The notes beneath the pieces are model-generated. The model ran no database searches. It was not told the origin of the DNA and saw only the letters and a list, made by a program, of their open reading frames with translations. Positions 26,702-35,477 of a DNA stretch of 64,000 nt are shown here, one piece after another (position 1 is the stretch's first letter; every line of letters starts with the position of its first letter). The stretch spans positions 8,757-72,756 of the forward strand of contig JABDCJ010000007.1 in NCBI GenBank assembly GCA_013288145.1. Direction: 5' to 3'. The DNA comes from Nitrososphaerota archaeon (GTDB lineage: Archaea > Thermoproteota > Nitrososphaeria > Nitrososphaerales > CADDZS01). The position numbers were made by a program, and so were the translations under genes.

Positions 26702-26884
26702 CGCCTACCAATGAATTGACGCTGTCCGGGTAATACTGCCTGAAGGTCGCGTGATAATGCAGGAGTGGCAGCAATAAACTCTTGTTTGATCATTCTTATT
26801 CAAGTGTCAGCAGAGGCGTTTCTTGATAAGAGGGTAACTCCAGGTTCCTTCTTACTCTGACAGATTAGCGACCCACAAATATCA

Positions 26885-27400
26885 CTAAGGGTGCTCGGCT
26901 AAGCCACTTGATAACATGGCTTCGTTCCACTCTGGGCGCTTGGCGTAATCCCAAGTTGAGAAATAGCTCGGGATGATCGCAATCACGACTTCGCTTCCAT
27001 TTTTGATAGAATCCAAAACCTCCTGAGCAATTGGATGGTTCAATTTTACATATCTCTTCAATATCCTCTCTCCGAATAACAACTTACGTCCTCTATCGTC
27101 TAGCGTTTGTGCTCGTCCTTTTCCTCTTACTCCCTTATTCGGCCAAGTTTGGGTGTCGACGTTGAAATAAATTCTATCGGTCTTCCTTAGATTTTTCTTC
27201 TTCCTCGAATCGCGCCCCGTCAAAAAATATAGCTTAAAGGTTTCTGGATCGAAATAGTACCACGCAGGGTGAATGTTTGGATCTCCTTTCTCGTCCACGG
27301 TTCCGATTTGGATTATTCTACCATCATTGACAAGAAAGATTCTTACCTCTTCCTCATCCATCCCGATACCTTTCTCTGCCTGAAAGATTCTCACGGTCAT
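26885..27400 (-). CDS. Pyridoxamine-5'-phosphate-oxidase-like FMN-binding split-barrel protein
   Basis: 171 residues. GRIIQIGTVDEKGDPNIHPAWYYFD, FKLYFLTGRDSRKKKNLRKT and the later IYFNVDTQTW follow the split-barrel flavin-binding fold, in which the Arg/Lys-rich helix after the third strand contacts the FMN phosphate. Members bind FMN, F420 or heme; the cofactor cannot be told here. The probable true start is either ATG 27400 or the internal ATG before DEEEVRIFLVN. Two more proteins of this fold are at 50673-51083 and 56749-57540. Confidence 0.75.
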   Translation of the reverse strand: MTVRIFQAEKGIGMDEEEVRIFLVNDGRIIQIGTVDEKGDPNIHPAWYYFDPETFKLYFLTGRDSRKKKNLRKTDRIYFNVDTQTWPNKGVRGKGRAQTLDDRGRKLLFGERILKRYVKLNHPIAQEVLDSIKNGSEVVIAIIPSYFSTWDYAKRPEWNEAMLSSGLAEHP

Positions 27401-27460
27401 AGACTACCGAAACCCTGAATCCTTTAAAGATCGAGATAATTAGAAAGATCGGTTATCCTA

Positions 27461-29321
27461 TTATCTTGAAACGACTGAAAGGCGTCGTCTATATAGCACA
27501 GCGGCACCGACAGCTACAGCTGCAACTATCAGCGTTGCAATTTCGATCAAGAGTCCAAGAGTATCGCTACTCGTTTGAGGAGCGGGTACTCCTACGATGA
27601 CAGGGGTGGGGGAGTTTGAAAAGGGGAGGTCCCCGGAAATGGTGCCATTCGAGATGGCGATGCTTCCAGCTTTCTGCCAAGCATTTGCACTCCAATAATA
27701 AATTGTAGGTTCTGCAATGTTTGAACCAGATTGCGGGCATGCTGAACCACATTCAAAGCTGATGGTGTAAGAGTAGTTGCTTGGTACGATGATAGGATAT
27801 TCTGAAACACTGAGATTGCCAGCGTCGAGTACGTAGGTTGAGGCAGGCGGGGGTCCGATGCAGTGCGGCCAGCAATTTGGAAACCAGATAGGATAATACC
27901 AGAAGTGAAAATGAATATTATTAGAACAGATATTCTGCGGACAATTGGTGCCCGTTAGACACGGATTTCCACTAGATTGGAAGCATAGCGGCGCGGGTCC
28001 GGGAAGACACAGACTTTTAGACGCGAGCTTATTCACCGTGAGAGCCTCTCCAGGCGAGAGGGTTAGTTCAGCACCTCCTCCGGACACGTTGCCGTTCACA
28101 ACAGACAAGCAGTAAGTGCCGGGATAGAGGAGGATCTGCGGGGCTCCATTCACGAACGGGGTCTGCGACGCTTCAGCGATGGAAGAGGACGGACTCCATA
28201 CATACAGCGTTCCTGTATTGATGGGCGACATTACTGTAAGGGTGCTCACCTGGGAGCTGCTGTACAATCCCTCTGGGATGCAGGTTCCACATGGGCTTCC
28301 GGAACCCGCGGTGATCTGGGCGAATATTTCTCCGTTATCGGGATTGTACTGCATTGTGTCTACGACATTGCTTGTTACCTCTGCGGTATCCACTCCAAAG
28401 TTGTACGCGTTGGGAACCATCTCATAGTTATTTCCGTTCCAATATTCGAGCTGAAGATTCATCGTTCCTTGAGAGAGTGATGAAGGGGGAAGGGGATGAA
28501 AAAAATCCAAAGTCCAGCTCTGCGTCGCTGTACGAAACTATTCCAATATTGGCATTGTTATTCGGATCGAAAGAATTTCCCTCGACCACTAGATTGCTAT
28601 CGGACTCTGGCGTATAGCAGGTAAAGATAGCAGTATCGACGGTTGTCCACCCGGAGTGGTCCGCATCTTGGTACATCGCAATAATTTCCGGCTGTCCGGT
28701 CGACGCCGCCATTGCCGATTCTACTTTGAAATCCAAGTTTGTGGGGAAGGAGATTGGATCCGAGGTCGAGAGAGTATTTCCAAAGGTCTGCGCCCCACGC
28801 GAGCTTGCTGTGCTGACCCCGCCAGGACCTTGAATGCAGTTGGACGAAAATTTTCCATCTCCGGGAGAAGTATAGTTCCAGATTTCGACAGCGAAGTTGT
28901 TCAGATAATAAGCCCCGGCTGTTTGGCTGATGGTAGCAACGAGCTGGATCCAATAAACTTGCGGCTTTCCATTTGTTTCCATGTCAAAGTTAACATTCAG
29001 CTGGAAAACTCCGCTCGTCTGGGAGTTGGGTGAATAACTTTGGATGTTTATTGTGCCGAGAAACGACGTGGTGCTGTAAGGAGTTACGGCAGTGCCGGTA
29101 GAGGGACTCATTCCATAATCGGAAATTCCCATCGGGGCTGGTTCTGCGTGAACGTGACTAGTGGGAGGAATTATTTGGGCGTAAGCAATGGAAAAGAAAC
29201 TTGAAAGGGCTAGAATTGACACTACGATAAGAAAGATTGTTTTGGCAGACGTGGGAAAGAAGGATTTCTTATGAAATAGGCGACGACGAATATTTTTGTT
29301 GTGAAGAAATAACTCGTCCAT
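27461..29321 (-). pseudogene. Thermopsin-family acid protease with C-terminal anchor, frameshifted
   Basis: The first frame runs from ATG 29321 to 28428, with signal peptide (TIFLIVVSILALSSFFSIAYA) and hallmarks MGISDYGMSPSTG, VFQLNVNFDMETNG, VYWIQLVATISQTAG and FAVEIWNYTS. It loses frame at an A7 run on the plus strand (28499-28505); skipping one base joins it to the second frame (down to 27461), which continues LQLEYWNGNNYEMVPNAYNF, adds a Cys/Pro-rich region and ends in a membrane helix with a basic tail (VAAVAVGAAVLYRRR). Intact, it would be a cell-wall-anchored acid protease. The upstream extension to 29447 is rejected because a TATA box sits at 29343-29354. Confidence 0.75.
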
Positions 29322-29342
29322 GATTTCGCGAAAATATCGTCC

Positions 29343-29354
29343 AATATTAAAAGC
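29343..29354 (-). promoter_or_regulatory. TATA-like box of the anchored thermopsin gene
   Basis: Reads GCTTTTAATATT on the reverse strand, 22-33 bp before ATG 29321. This spacing supports a leaderless start there instead of upstream ATGs in the same frame. Confidence 0.45.
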
Positions 29355-29550
29355 CATCAATAAGTGGGATGTTAAAATGGATTTGAGTATTTTCAGCGAC
29401 TGACTTCCAATCAACAGATAATGTGACCAATGATGTTCAACTTTCATTCTAGGACCTCGACCCCGGACCGCGAAATCCTCCAGCTAGAGCGCGTCAGCGC
29501 CTCGTTCTATTAGAAGCCAATAAATCTCAAACGTTGGACGTTTTTGAGGA

Positions 29551-30312
29551 TTGAGCGAACAGCTGAACCTTGTCTCCCAGGTAATCCTAACAATATTGGG
29601 AGGTATCATCGCTGCGGCAACCGGGATCTGGATCGGTCTCACATTGGACAAAAGACATCTTAAGGAGAAGATTCGATTTGATCACTTCACGCAGATAAAA
29701 TCGAACGTCCTTGAGCCTGTAAGGAAGTCATTGATGCAAACGGTGGAAAATTACACGACCAATGAGCAACATAGGTACGATTCCAAAACATACGAGGAAT
29801 TGATGAAGATGCCCTCGCATTGGTGGGATTATTTCTCGGCGACTGAAAGCTGTGATCCTATTTTGCTCGAAGATCTTCCTACCCACTTCATTGAGCTGCC
29901 ACCTCTCTTCGATGAAGTTCAGAACCTGATTAGAAATCGGACGATGGAATATCTCAAACTGCGGATCAAAACTTCTTTGAGCCTCGCTGACAGGTTCAAG
30001 AAATTCAAGACTCCCGACGGAACGACACATCTTTTCCCAGAGAACGAACTGGAAATGGCTGCTCACGCAGCCTTGATGATTCTTATGGGATACCACAGAG
30101 CGTTCTGGGCGAATTTGGATTACACCCTAACTCAGAACGGCAGGATAGATCTTGTTCTCCAAGTTGCAAAGGAATATTCAACAGGAAATGGCTTGGAGTT
30201 CATTTTACTGCAAGATTTGATTCGAACTACCCTCGACAAAACTGTAAAGAAAATCGGTCAAATCGAGCTGCTTCCAATTCTCCCGGGAAATTGCCCTTAC
30301 ATCAAAGTCTAG
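29551..30312 (+). CDS. Single-helix membrane protein of unknown function
   Basis: 253 residues from TTG 29551. One N-terminal helix (VILTILGGIIAAATGIWIGL) is followed by a charged, mainly helical cytoplasmic part with conserved-looking aromatic stretches (MPSHWWDYFSATESCDP). No enzyme motif. It is divergent from the thermopsin gene with about 230 bp between. No family recognised. Confidence 0.6.
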   Translation: MSEQLNLVSQVILTILGGIIAAATGIWIGLTLDKRHLKEKIRFDHFTQIKSNVLEPVRKSLMQTVENYTTNEQHRYDSKTYEELMKMPSHWWDYFSATESCDPILLEDLPTHFIELPPLFDEVQNLIRNRTMEYLKLRIKTSLSLADRFKKFKTPDGTTHLFPENELEMAAHAALMILMGYHRAFWANLDYTLTQNGRIDLVLQVAKEYSTGNGLEFILLQDLIRTTLDKTVKKIGQIELLPILPGNCPYIKV

Positions 30313-30679
30313 TCAAGGTCACACGTCGATACTAGGTTGTCGGACGCTTAAGTGAGACCAGAATCTACTTTGAATTTGAACACGATATTTGCAAAGCTTT
30401 TCGTCTGGAGTTCCTCGCAGACAATGCTTGTCGCTCACTCCCAGGACTGGGACCTCTTTAATGGTCATACGACATAGCAACATCTGGACGGTTCGGTCTC
30501 GGAGTGCCGGCGAAAATCCGATCTAAGAAACGTGTGTAGAATGCTGACGAGGTGATCGGTTGATGTGAGAAGCTATTATTCTCAGATAATCGTAAGACCT
30601 ATTGCAATAATTGCATCTCTGCTCAAAGGTTTGTAGAAGGCGGTCAAGCTATTTATACGACCAAAATACTGTCTCAAAT
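30313..30679. other. Gap with promoter of the small zinc-ribbon gene
   Basis: I see no gene in the first 300 bp. A TATA-like CTATTTATAC at about 30652-30661 lies 20-28 bp before ATG 30680, fitting a leaderless start there. Confidence 0.35.
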
Positions 30680-30862
30680 ATGACACTAGAGTCTACGTTT
30701 TGGCGTTGTGAATGTGGAAATGAATTTGAGCTGATCGACGCTGTAACTTCCGGGAACCGGATGCAAGATCAAATCAAGTTTTCATGCGATAAATGCGGCA
30801 GAATCGATACGGCAAGCATCCGCGGAATCGCATCGATAAGAGGAGCTTCAATAATAGAGTAG
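30680..30862 (+). CDS. Small zinc-ribbon protein (60 aa)
   Basis: Starts at ATG 30680, not at in-frame codons upstream, because of the TATA box just before it. Cysteine pairs WRCECGNEF and FSCDKCGRID frame a short hairpin, a classic zinc ribbon. The C-terminus is a short repetitive tail (SIRGIASIRGASI). Similar to the tiny Cys-pair protein at 17490-17615. Role unknown; such proteins often bind RNA polymerase, ribosomes or nucleic acids. Confidence 0.6.
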   Translation: MTLESTFWRCECGNEFELIDAVTSGNRMQDQIKFSCDKCGRIDTASIRGIASIRGASIIE

Positions 30863-31150
30863 AGCGACTCCGGCCCAAAAGTGGTTCATCGTAATTCCAC
30901 CAGTCAGGTTGAAACAAAGTGCGCTCTAATGCAATTGATATGCATCGACTGTTAGATTAACAAAACTGAGCATTTGGACAGGTTACTTCGGTAGAGGCGT
31001 TTCAATGTCAAGTTCAGATAAAATCAAGTCGCTAGAATGTTGAAAAATGGAGAAGTTCCCAATTTTGGAAAAAAGTCAAACTTGTAGCTTTGAAAATCGA
31101 GTTTGCCTTATAAAAAGCCTCGTTGACTCTTCGTTTGAGTTCAAACCACG
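30863..31150. other. Gap with operator-like palindrome and TATA box
   Basis: Contains no gene. At 31055-31072 a near-palindrome GTTCCCAATTTTGGAAAA matches 16 of 18 bases with the one at 51753-51770. CTTATAAAAAG at about 31107-31117 is a strong TATA-like box, 34-44 bp before the TTG at 31151. Confidence 0.4.
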
Positions 31151-32023
31151 TTGCAAAAAACTGGAGTTCTGATTGCAGTCTTTGCCTTATTCGTAATCAC
31201 CTCTGCATCTGCCAGCTAAGTCTTGAAACCTTCTACTTTAGCAACAACTACGGTTCAAAATACCATAACTCAAATCGAAACTCAGCCGACACAATTTGTA
31301 ACAACTACTGGAACGCAGCTCTTGACTGCAACAGTTCCCAGTGGCGTCACATCGTATATCACGCAGAGCGTTACCACCTTGATACCGCGGATTTCAACGA
31401 TTACTACGACACAACCAGAAACGACAACCATTGCAGGCTCAGAGTTTAGCATTACCTCGCCGGTAACAATCGTGGTGTCATCGATAATTTCAACGGAGAC
31501 AATATCTGACGTTTCTGCTCAAACCATAACCGCAACTTCGATTCTGCCGGTTGTCACAACGCAAATGCAAACATCAACACAAACGACTACAACCACTTCG
31601 ACAAGCACTAGCACCACCACCATCACGAGAGTGACTACTGTCTATAGTCGCCCAAGCTTCTCTGGTTATTCTAGCATCACTGTTGTTCCTGTAAATGTGA
31701 CAGGCGGCTGCTCCGGTCCCGCGGGTTACTGTCCTTTTGACGCCGCCGTCTATATGGCTATGTGTTTCGCCCTCGGAGTAAATGGAACTGAATGTTCCTT
31801 TCGTGGTAGCTTGATTCCACCAGATGGTAACATAACTGTGGGTCAGCCCGCAGGCAGCGATGTCTATATTGTCCTTTACCCCGAGGTGTTAGTGAATTAC
31901 CCAGAGGGAGCCACCTTCGGTAACGGTTGTTTAGCTATAGTGGAGTGGAATTTTCCAGAGACTTCCGGAACTAATGCAGTAGTACAAATCCCAATAGGAA
32001 CTGTAAACTTGCCACCTTGTTAA
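31151..32023 (+). pseudogene. Thr-rich secreted protein with in-frame stop after the signal peptide
   Basis: TTG 31151 opens a signal peptide (TGVLIAVFALFVITSASAS) that meets TAA at 31217-31219; the same frame then continues open from 31220 to 32023. The downstream part starts with a Thr-rich stalk (TTVQNTITQIETQPTQFVTT and much more), followed by a Cys-containing outer domain (GGCSGPAGYCPFDAAVYMAM). The two halves clearly belong together: signal peptide, stalk, domain, as in the related surface proteins. A later TTG at 31223 would give a protein without export signal. Either decayed, suppressed by readthrough, or a base error. Confidence 0.6.
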
Positions 32024-32145
32024 TTGGCGAATAGTGAATAGATCTACTGAGACTCATTACGATTATTGGTTTTGAGCTTGCCATGAGGTTCCCCCTAATC
32101 TTCACCGCTGCCGCTGACTGTCGTCATGATGATACTAGCACACTA

Positions 32146-33093
32146 CTACGTCGAGTTGGTCACGCCGACCACCTCAGTGTACACGAGACCGGGATTGCCA
32201 TTGGGCGCAGGCACATAATGGCAAGAGCTGCCAATGATTGGGTTTGTCAAGTTGCCGAACTGCAAGTACACGTAGATTCCATATCCGCAGATGACGTTCT
32301 GGGGATAAAAGCCGCTCCATAGGGCGATTTCATAGGTCCCGCTCGGGACCGGCACTATCGGTTGAACGGTGTAGTTGACCTCGAAACCCTCGTTTTCGTT
32401 TTGGGGACCACCAATTAGGAAGCTAGCAATGCTGGGGGTGACCAAGAACGATGATGTTAAGTTGAAAAGCTCCCCGTTCGTCACGTTACGGAGGAGCGGA
32501 GAGTAGATGGTAAATTGCCGAGAGGCGTTGATTACTATTGGAGAAGTGGAGTTGAAATAATAGAACCTCACGCATAGAGTTGCGGTCGCGTCCGATTTCT
32601 GTGGGAGTGAAAAAGCGACGCCTACATCAGTTCCATTCTGATAAGATTTTGAGCAGCTGATAGCAGTGCTAGGAGAAATGTAAGAGCCCACAGGGCAAGC
32701 GTTCTCCCACGGTAGCTTTGGAGTTGTACAGTAGGAGGTAGAGTTGTCGTACCAGATTGTGAAGACTGTGAATATGGTGTCGTTTTCCAGAGTGAATTGG
32801 CTAACGTAATACTGTCGACCTCCGTAACTTACGATTTGGGCAGAGATAGACTGGTTGGGGTAGGTCGCGCACGGCAATCGCAACGCACCGCATGGTTGTC
32901 CAGCTGCTAACCCATAGACTGTAACATTCGTGTTCACCACTTGCCAAGTACTGCTGGTCTGAGTAGATTGCTGAGGCGGCTGCAAGCTCAGATTCAGATA
33001 GATTCCAAAGATGAGCGCAATAGCTATGATTGGAGCGAGACTCAAAGCTGCTGTCTTTCGTGCGGAGGTCATCTGACTAATCCTTACACCCAT
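32146..33093 (-). CDS. Membrane-anchored extracellular protein of unknown function
   Basis: 315 residues. An N-terminal helix (ALSLAPIIAIALIFGIYLNL) anchors it; about 270 residues outside are rich in N-glycosylation sequons and beta strands, with six or more Cys, including pairs suitable for disulfides. No Thr stalk, unlike its neighbours. ATG 33093; ATG 33072 (before TSARKT) is an alternative. Convergent with 31151-32023. No named family. Confidence 0.68.
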   Translation of the reverse strand: MGVRISQMTSARKTAALSLAPIIAIALIFGIYLNLSLQPPQQSTQTSSTWQVVNTNVTVYGLAAGQPCGALRLPCATYPNQSISAQIVSYGGRQYYVSQFTLENDTIFTVFTIWYDNSTSYCTTPKLPWENACPVGSYISPSTAISCSKSYQNGTDVGVAFSLPQKSDATATLCVRFYYFNSTSPIVINASRQFTIYSPLLRNVTNGELFNLTSSFLVTPSIASFLIGGPQNENEGFEVNYTVQPIVPVPSGTYEIALWSGFYPQNVICGYGIYVYLQFGNLTNPIIGSSCHYVPAPNGNPGLVYTEVVGVTNST

Positions 33094-33215
33094 ATCTATC
33101 TAATCAGTGTTCAATTCAAACTATGCTTTGTGAGCCCTGTTCTGCTTGGTAGAACTATATCGAGTGGGGATGACGTTGCAAATAGAGTCGGCGATTCCCA
33201 AGAGAAGAAAGCGTC

Positions 33216-33698
33216 ATGGACAAGCCCAGTACTCTGCGTTTAGTCGGCGTTTCGGTAGTCATGTTGGTCGTGGGCGTTGCCCTCGGTTCATCTGTTTTTG
33301 TGATGAGGACGATTGAAACGACAACTGTACTATCGACCAAAATTCAACTAACTACAGAATTTTCGACCGTCACCCAAACATCCACTCTTGCAAGCCCTCG
33401 CTCTGTAGTTTCTATTTCTCGGGAGATTGCGTTGTTTGTGGTGGTACTGAATAATTCGGCTTTATCGATTCTGACGAAGAGGATACTAATGCAAGACGTG
33501 ACCATCTATACAACGAGTGGAAACTGTACTGCTGAAACAGCATCAAGTGGATTAATTACAAGTACACAATACTTGTTCAATAACCATACGATAACAAATT
33601 CGACGACGGTGCAGGTCAGTTCAATTTCTACTACGACCACGGAGAATACCAACGCAACGTCTACCGCAGTTCCGTCAGAGTTCCCGATTCAATGCTGA
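33216..33698 (+). CDS. Membrane-anchored Thr-rich surface protein
   Basis: 160 residues. Anchor helix (LVGVSVVMLVVGVALGSSVFV), then a Thr-rich stalk and a second Ser/Thr-rich stretch (QVSSISTTTTENTNATST). A single Cys ends the protein. It starts the run 33216, 33762, 34420 of three similarly built genes in the same direction, which look like diverged tandem copies sharing only the anchor-stalk plan. Confidence 0.62.
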   Translation: MDKPSTLRLVGVSVVMLVVGVALGSSVFVMRTIETTTVLSTKIQLTTEFSTVTQTSTLASPRSVVSISREIALFVVVLNNSALSILTKRILMQDVTIYTTSGNCTAETASSGLITSTQYLFNNHTITNSTTVQVSSISTTTTENTNATSTAVPSEFPIQC

Positions 33699-33761
33699 AA
33701 ATTTACAAAGACGGGAATAAATCCGCCGTGGTAGTTACCCATAGGACAATGAGGACTTGAT

Positions 33762-34346
33762 ATGAAGAGTGCGTCAATATCCCGAGCTGCTGCCGCTCTA
33801 ATTATCATTATGCTGGTCGTGCTTGTCGGTATCGTCGGATACGCTTTTGGAAACGCACAAACAATTTTCTCCACTGAAACTACGACTGTATCGACAACTA
33901 CGACGGTAGTTCCTTACCTGCAGGTGATAAGCTTGGTATTCGCATTTCACCTTCAGAAGATGGAATTGAGGAATGCGAGCGGAGTCGCTGAGGATTACGC
34001 TCCCGACGCAGTGCTTGTCTGGGAAGGCAATGCGCAGGGGCTGGAAGGAACGTACCGTGGCGGCAACATCTCAATCTTTTGGTGCTCGTTCCTGTGCCAC
34101 ATCCAAAATCTTCTCGTTTCAAATTCAAGCTACTCAGCGACCATAAACTCAACAGCCACGGGTGGTTCGACCGCCTTCGTCAACTCTACTATCTTGGTGT
34201 CCGGTCGTGGCACGATATTGGGAAATTTCAGCGGAATCATAAGCCTCAGAATAGTCTACGACTCCAACAAAGAGAACAGTTGGCTAATTTCTAACGAGAC
34301 TTGGAATTTTCTCCAGCTTACCACGACAGGACAAGGGTACGCCTAG
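33762..34346 (+). CDS. Membrane-anchored surface protein with SnoaL-like-sized outer domain
   Basis: 194 residues. Helix AAALIIIMLVVLVGIVGYAF, short Thr stalk (TETTTVSTTTTVV), then a ~140-residue alpha/beta domain (GVAEDYAPDAVLVWEGNAQG, YRGGNISIFWCSF, SLRIVYDSNKENSWLISNET). The domain has the size and strand pattern of NTF2/SnoaL-like folds (an acidic start, GTYRG turn, final paired strands); that is a suggestion only. Second in a run of three anchor-stalk genes. Confidence 0.65.
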   Translation: MKSASISRAAAALIIIMLVVLVGIVGYAFGNAQTIFSTETTTVSTTTTVVPYLQVISLVFAFHLQKMELRNASGVAEDYAPDAVLVWEGNAQGLEGTYRGGNISIFWCSFLCHIQNLLVSNSSYSATINSTATGGSTAFVNSTILVSGRGTILGNFSGIISLRIVYDSNKENSWLISNETWNFLQLTTTGQGYA

Positions 34347-34419
34347 GCCTTTTTTCGGGTGTTGGAGAACGAGGGGATCTAGTTTAGCTGCAATATTTGT
34401 TGTTGTTGCGATTGCATCT

Positions 34420-35130
34420 ATGGTTCTAGGTTTGATTCTCGGGGCAAATGTCTTGACATCGCAAAAAACTGGAACTGCAAACTTCTCCACTACAGCCACC
34501 GTGACTGAAACCAACAACTTGATCTCGTTTACCACTTTTACCCATAGAGTTACGACAACAAGAACTCTCGCTATCAATTATTCGACAGGTCTGGATTTCG
34601 TAATGTCGATAAATTCCTCAACAGTTCAGCATGGGCATAATCTGACGGTTTTCGTGGGAGCCTACAATGGTTTGAACAGCACGAACAACGTTGCGGGTGC
34701 ATCGGGTTGGAGATTAACTAATGAGTCAGAGGCAGGTCCCAGTTATAATTGTGCGCAGAACGATCCATTCAGGGTGGAAGTGATGAGGGGTTACTACGAC
34801 ATGAGCAACTTCTCTGGGGGAACGCCATTAGTCTTCACCGTTTTTGAGCCTCCCTTCGGATACAATCAGTGCCTCATCTATGTCGCGGCAACGAACCCTT
34901 CGGCTCAGCCACTCTTCCAATCTGACTCGCAGAATAATTACGTGTTCAAGCCTGATAGTAACAATGCACAGTGGATAGCCGGCGGCTTTCAAGAAGTTAA
35001 TCAATCGGCAGTCATGAGTGAAACCGACCTCCTACGACCTGTCGTCTTCACCAATTCAACCGGTGTATTCACCGTCGTAGGCGGGGACGAATGGGGTGAC
35101 CTAGAAGTTGAACACTTTGTTCTTAGCTAG
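34420..35130 (+). CDS. Membrane-anchored Thr-rich surface protein, N-terminus uncertain
   Basis: At least 236 residues. The ATG at 34420 lies inside the anchor helix; in-frame sequence upstream (SSLAAIFVVVAIAS) clearly completes it, but no ATG, GTG or TTG opens that extension, so a start-codon change or small indel near 34350-34375 is likely. After the helix come a Thr-rich stalk and a ~180-residue beta-rich domain (QHGHNLTVFVGAYNGLNSTN, FTVFEPPFGYNQCLIYVAAT). Third of the run; function unknown. Confidence 0.6.
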   Translation: MVLGLILGANVLTSQKTGTANFSTTATVTETNNLISFTTFTHRVTTTRTLAINYSTGLDFVMSINSSTVQHGHNLTVFVGAYNGLNSTNNVAGASGWRLTNESEAGPSYNCAQNDPFRVEVMRGYYDMSNFSGGTPLVFTVFEPPFGYNQCLIYVAATNPSAQPLFQSDSQNNYVFKPDSNNAQWIAGGFQEVNQSAVMSETDLLRPVVFTNSTGVFTVVGGDEWGDLEVEHFVLS

Positions 35131-35477
35131 GAACCATGCGGTTTATCTAAAACACAGCTTTGCAAGTTGAGATTGCAAGCACGATTTCGCCAAAAAGGGG
35201 TCGAAAGGAAAATCGCGGCGGAGCAAAAAGGCTAAGGGAAAGTCGAGGTTGCAAAGAAGACATTTGGGGTTCAACAGTCGCTAGAAGATTTCTTTTTCAA
35301 GAAATCTTGGTTGCATTTCTTGGCTTCAAAATCGTCCGGATTATGACCTAAGAATATAAAATCCCGCTCGCAGACTTTGCGGCCTCACTTGATATACAAC
35401 CAGAGTGATTTGAATTTTGGAGATACGGAAGCTCGATGGACTCAATGTAGTAAGAAGCAAGGAAGTAAAGGGAAAGT
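35131..35477. other. Gap before the membrane-bound nuclease gene
   Basis: No convincing gene; a 63-codon frame at 35160-35351 is basic and unlike neighbours. AATATAAAATC at about 35350-35360 is a good TATA-like box, 115 bp before the next start, so that mRNA may have a leader. A second candidate (GATATACAA) lies near 35391. Confidence 0.35.

Noticed and set aside
28428..28510. Two overlapping thermopsin pieces treated as separate genes
   Set aside because: The second has no signal peptide or start signal, and the first ends abruptly; one base deletion gives a single thermopsin.
29455..29520. GC-rich patch resembling a tRNA T arm
   Set aside because: The would-be T stem does not pair and no acceptor stem is present.
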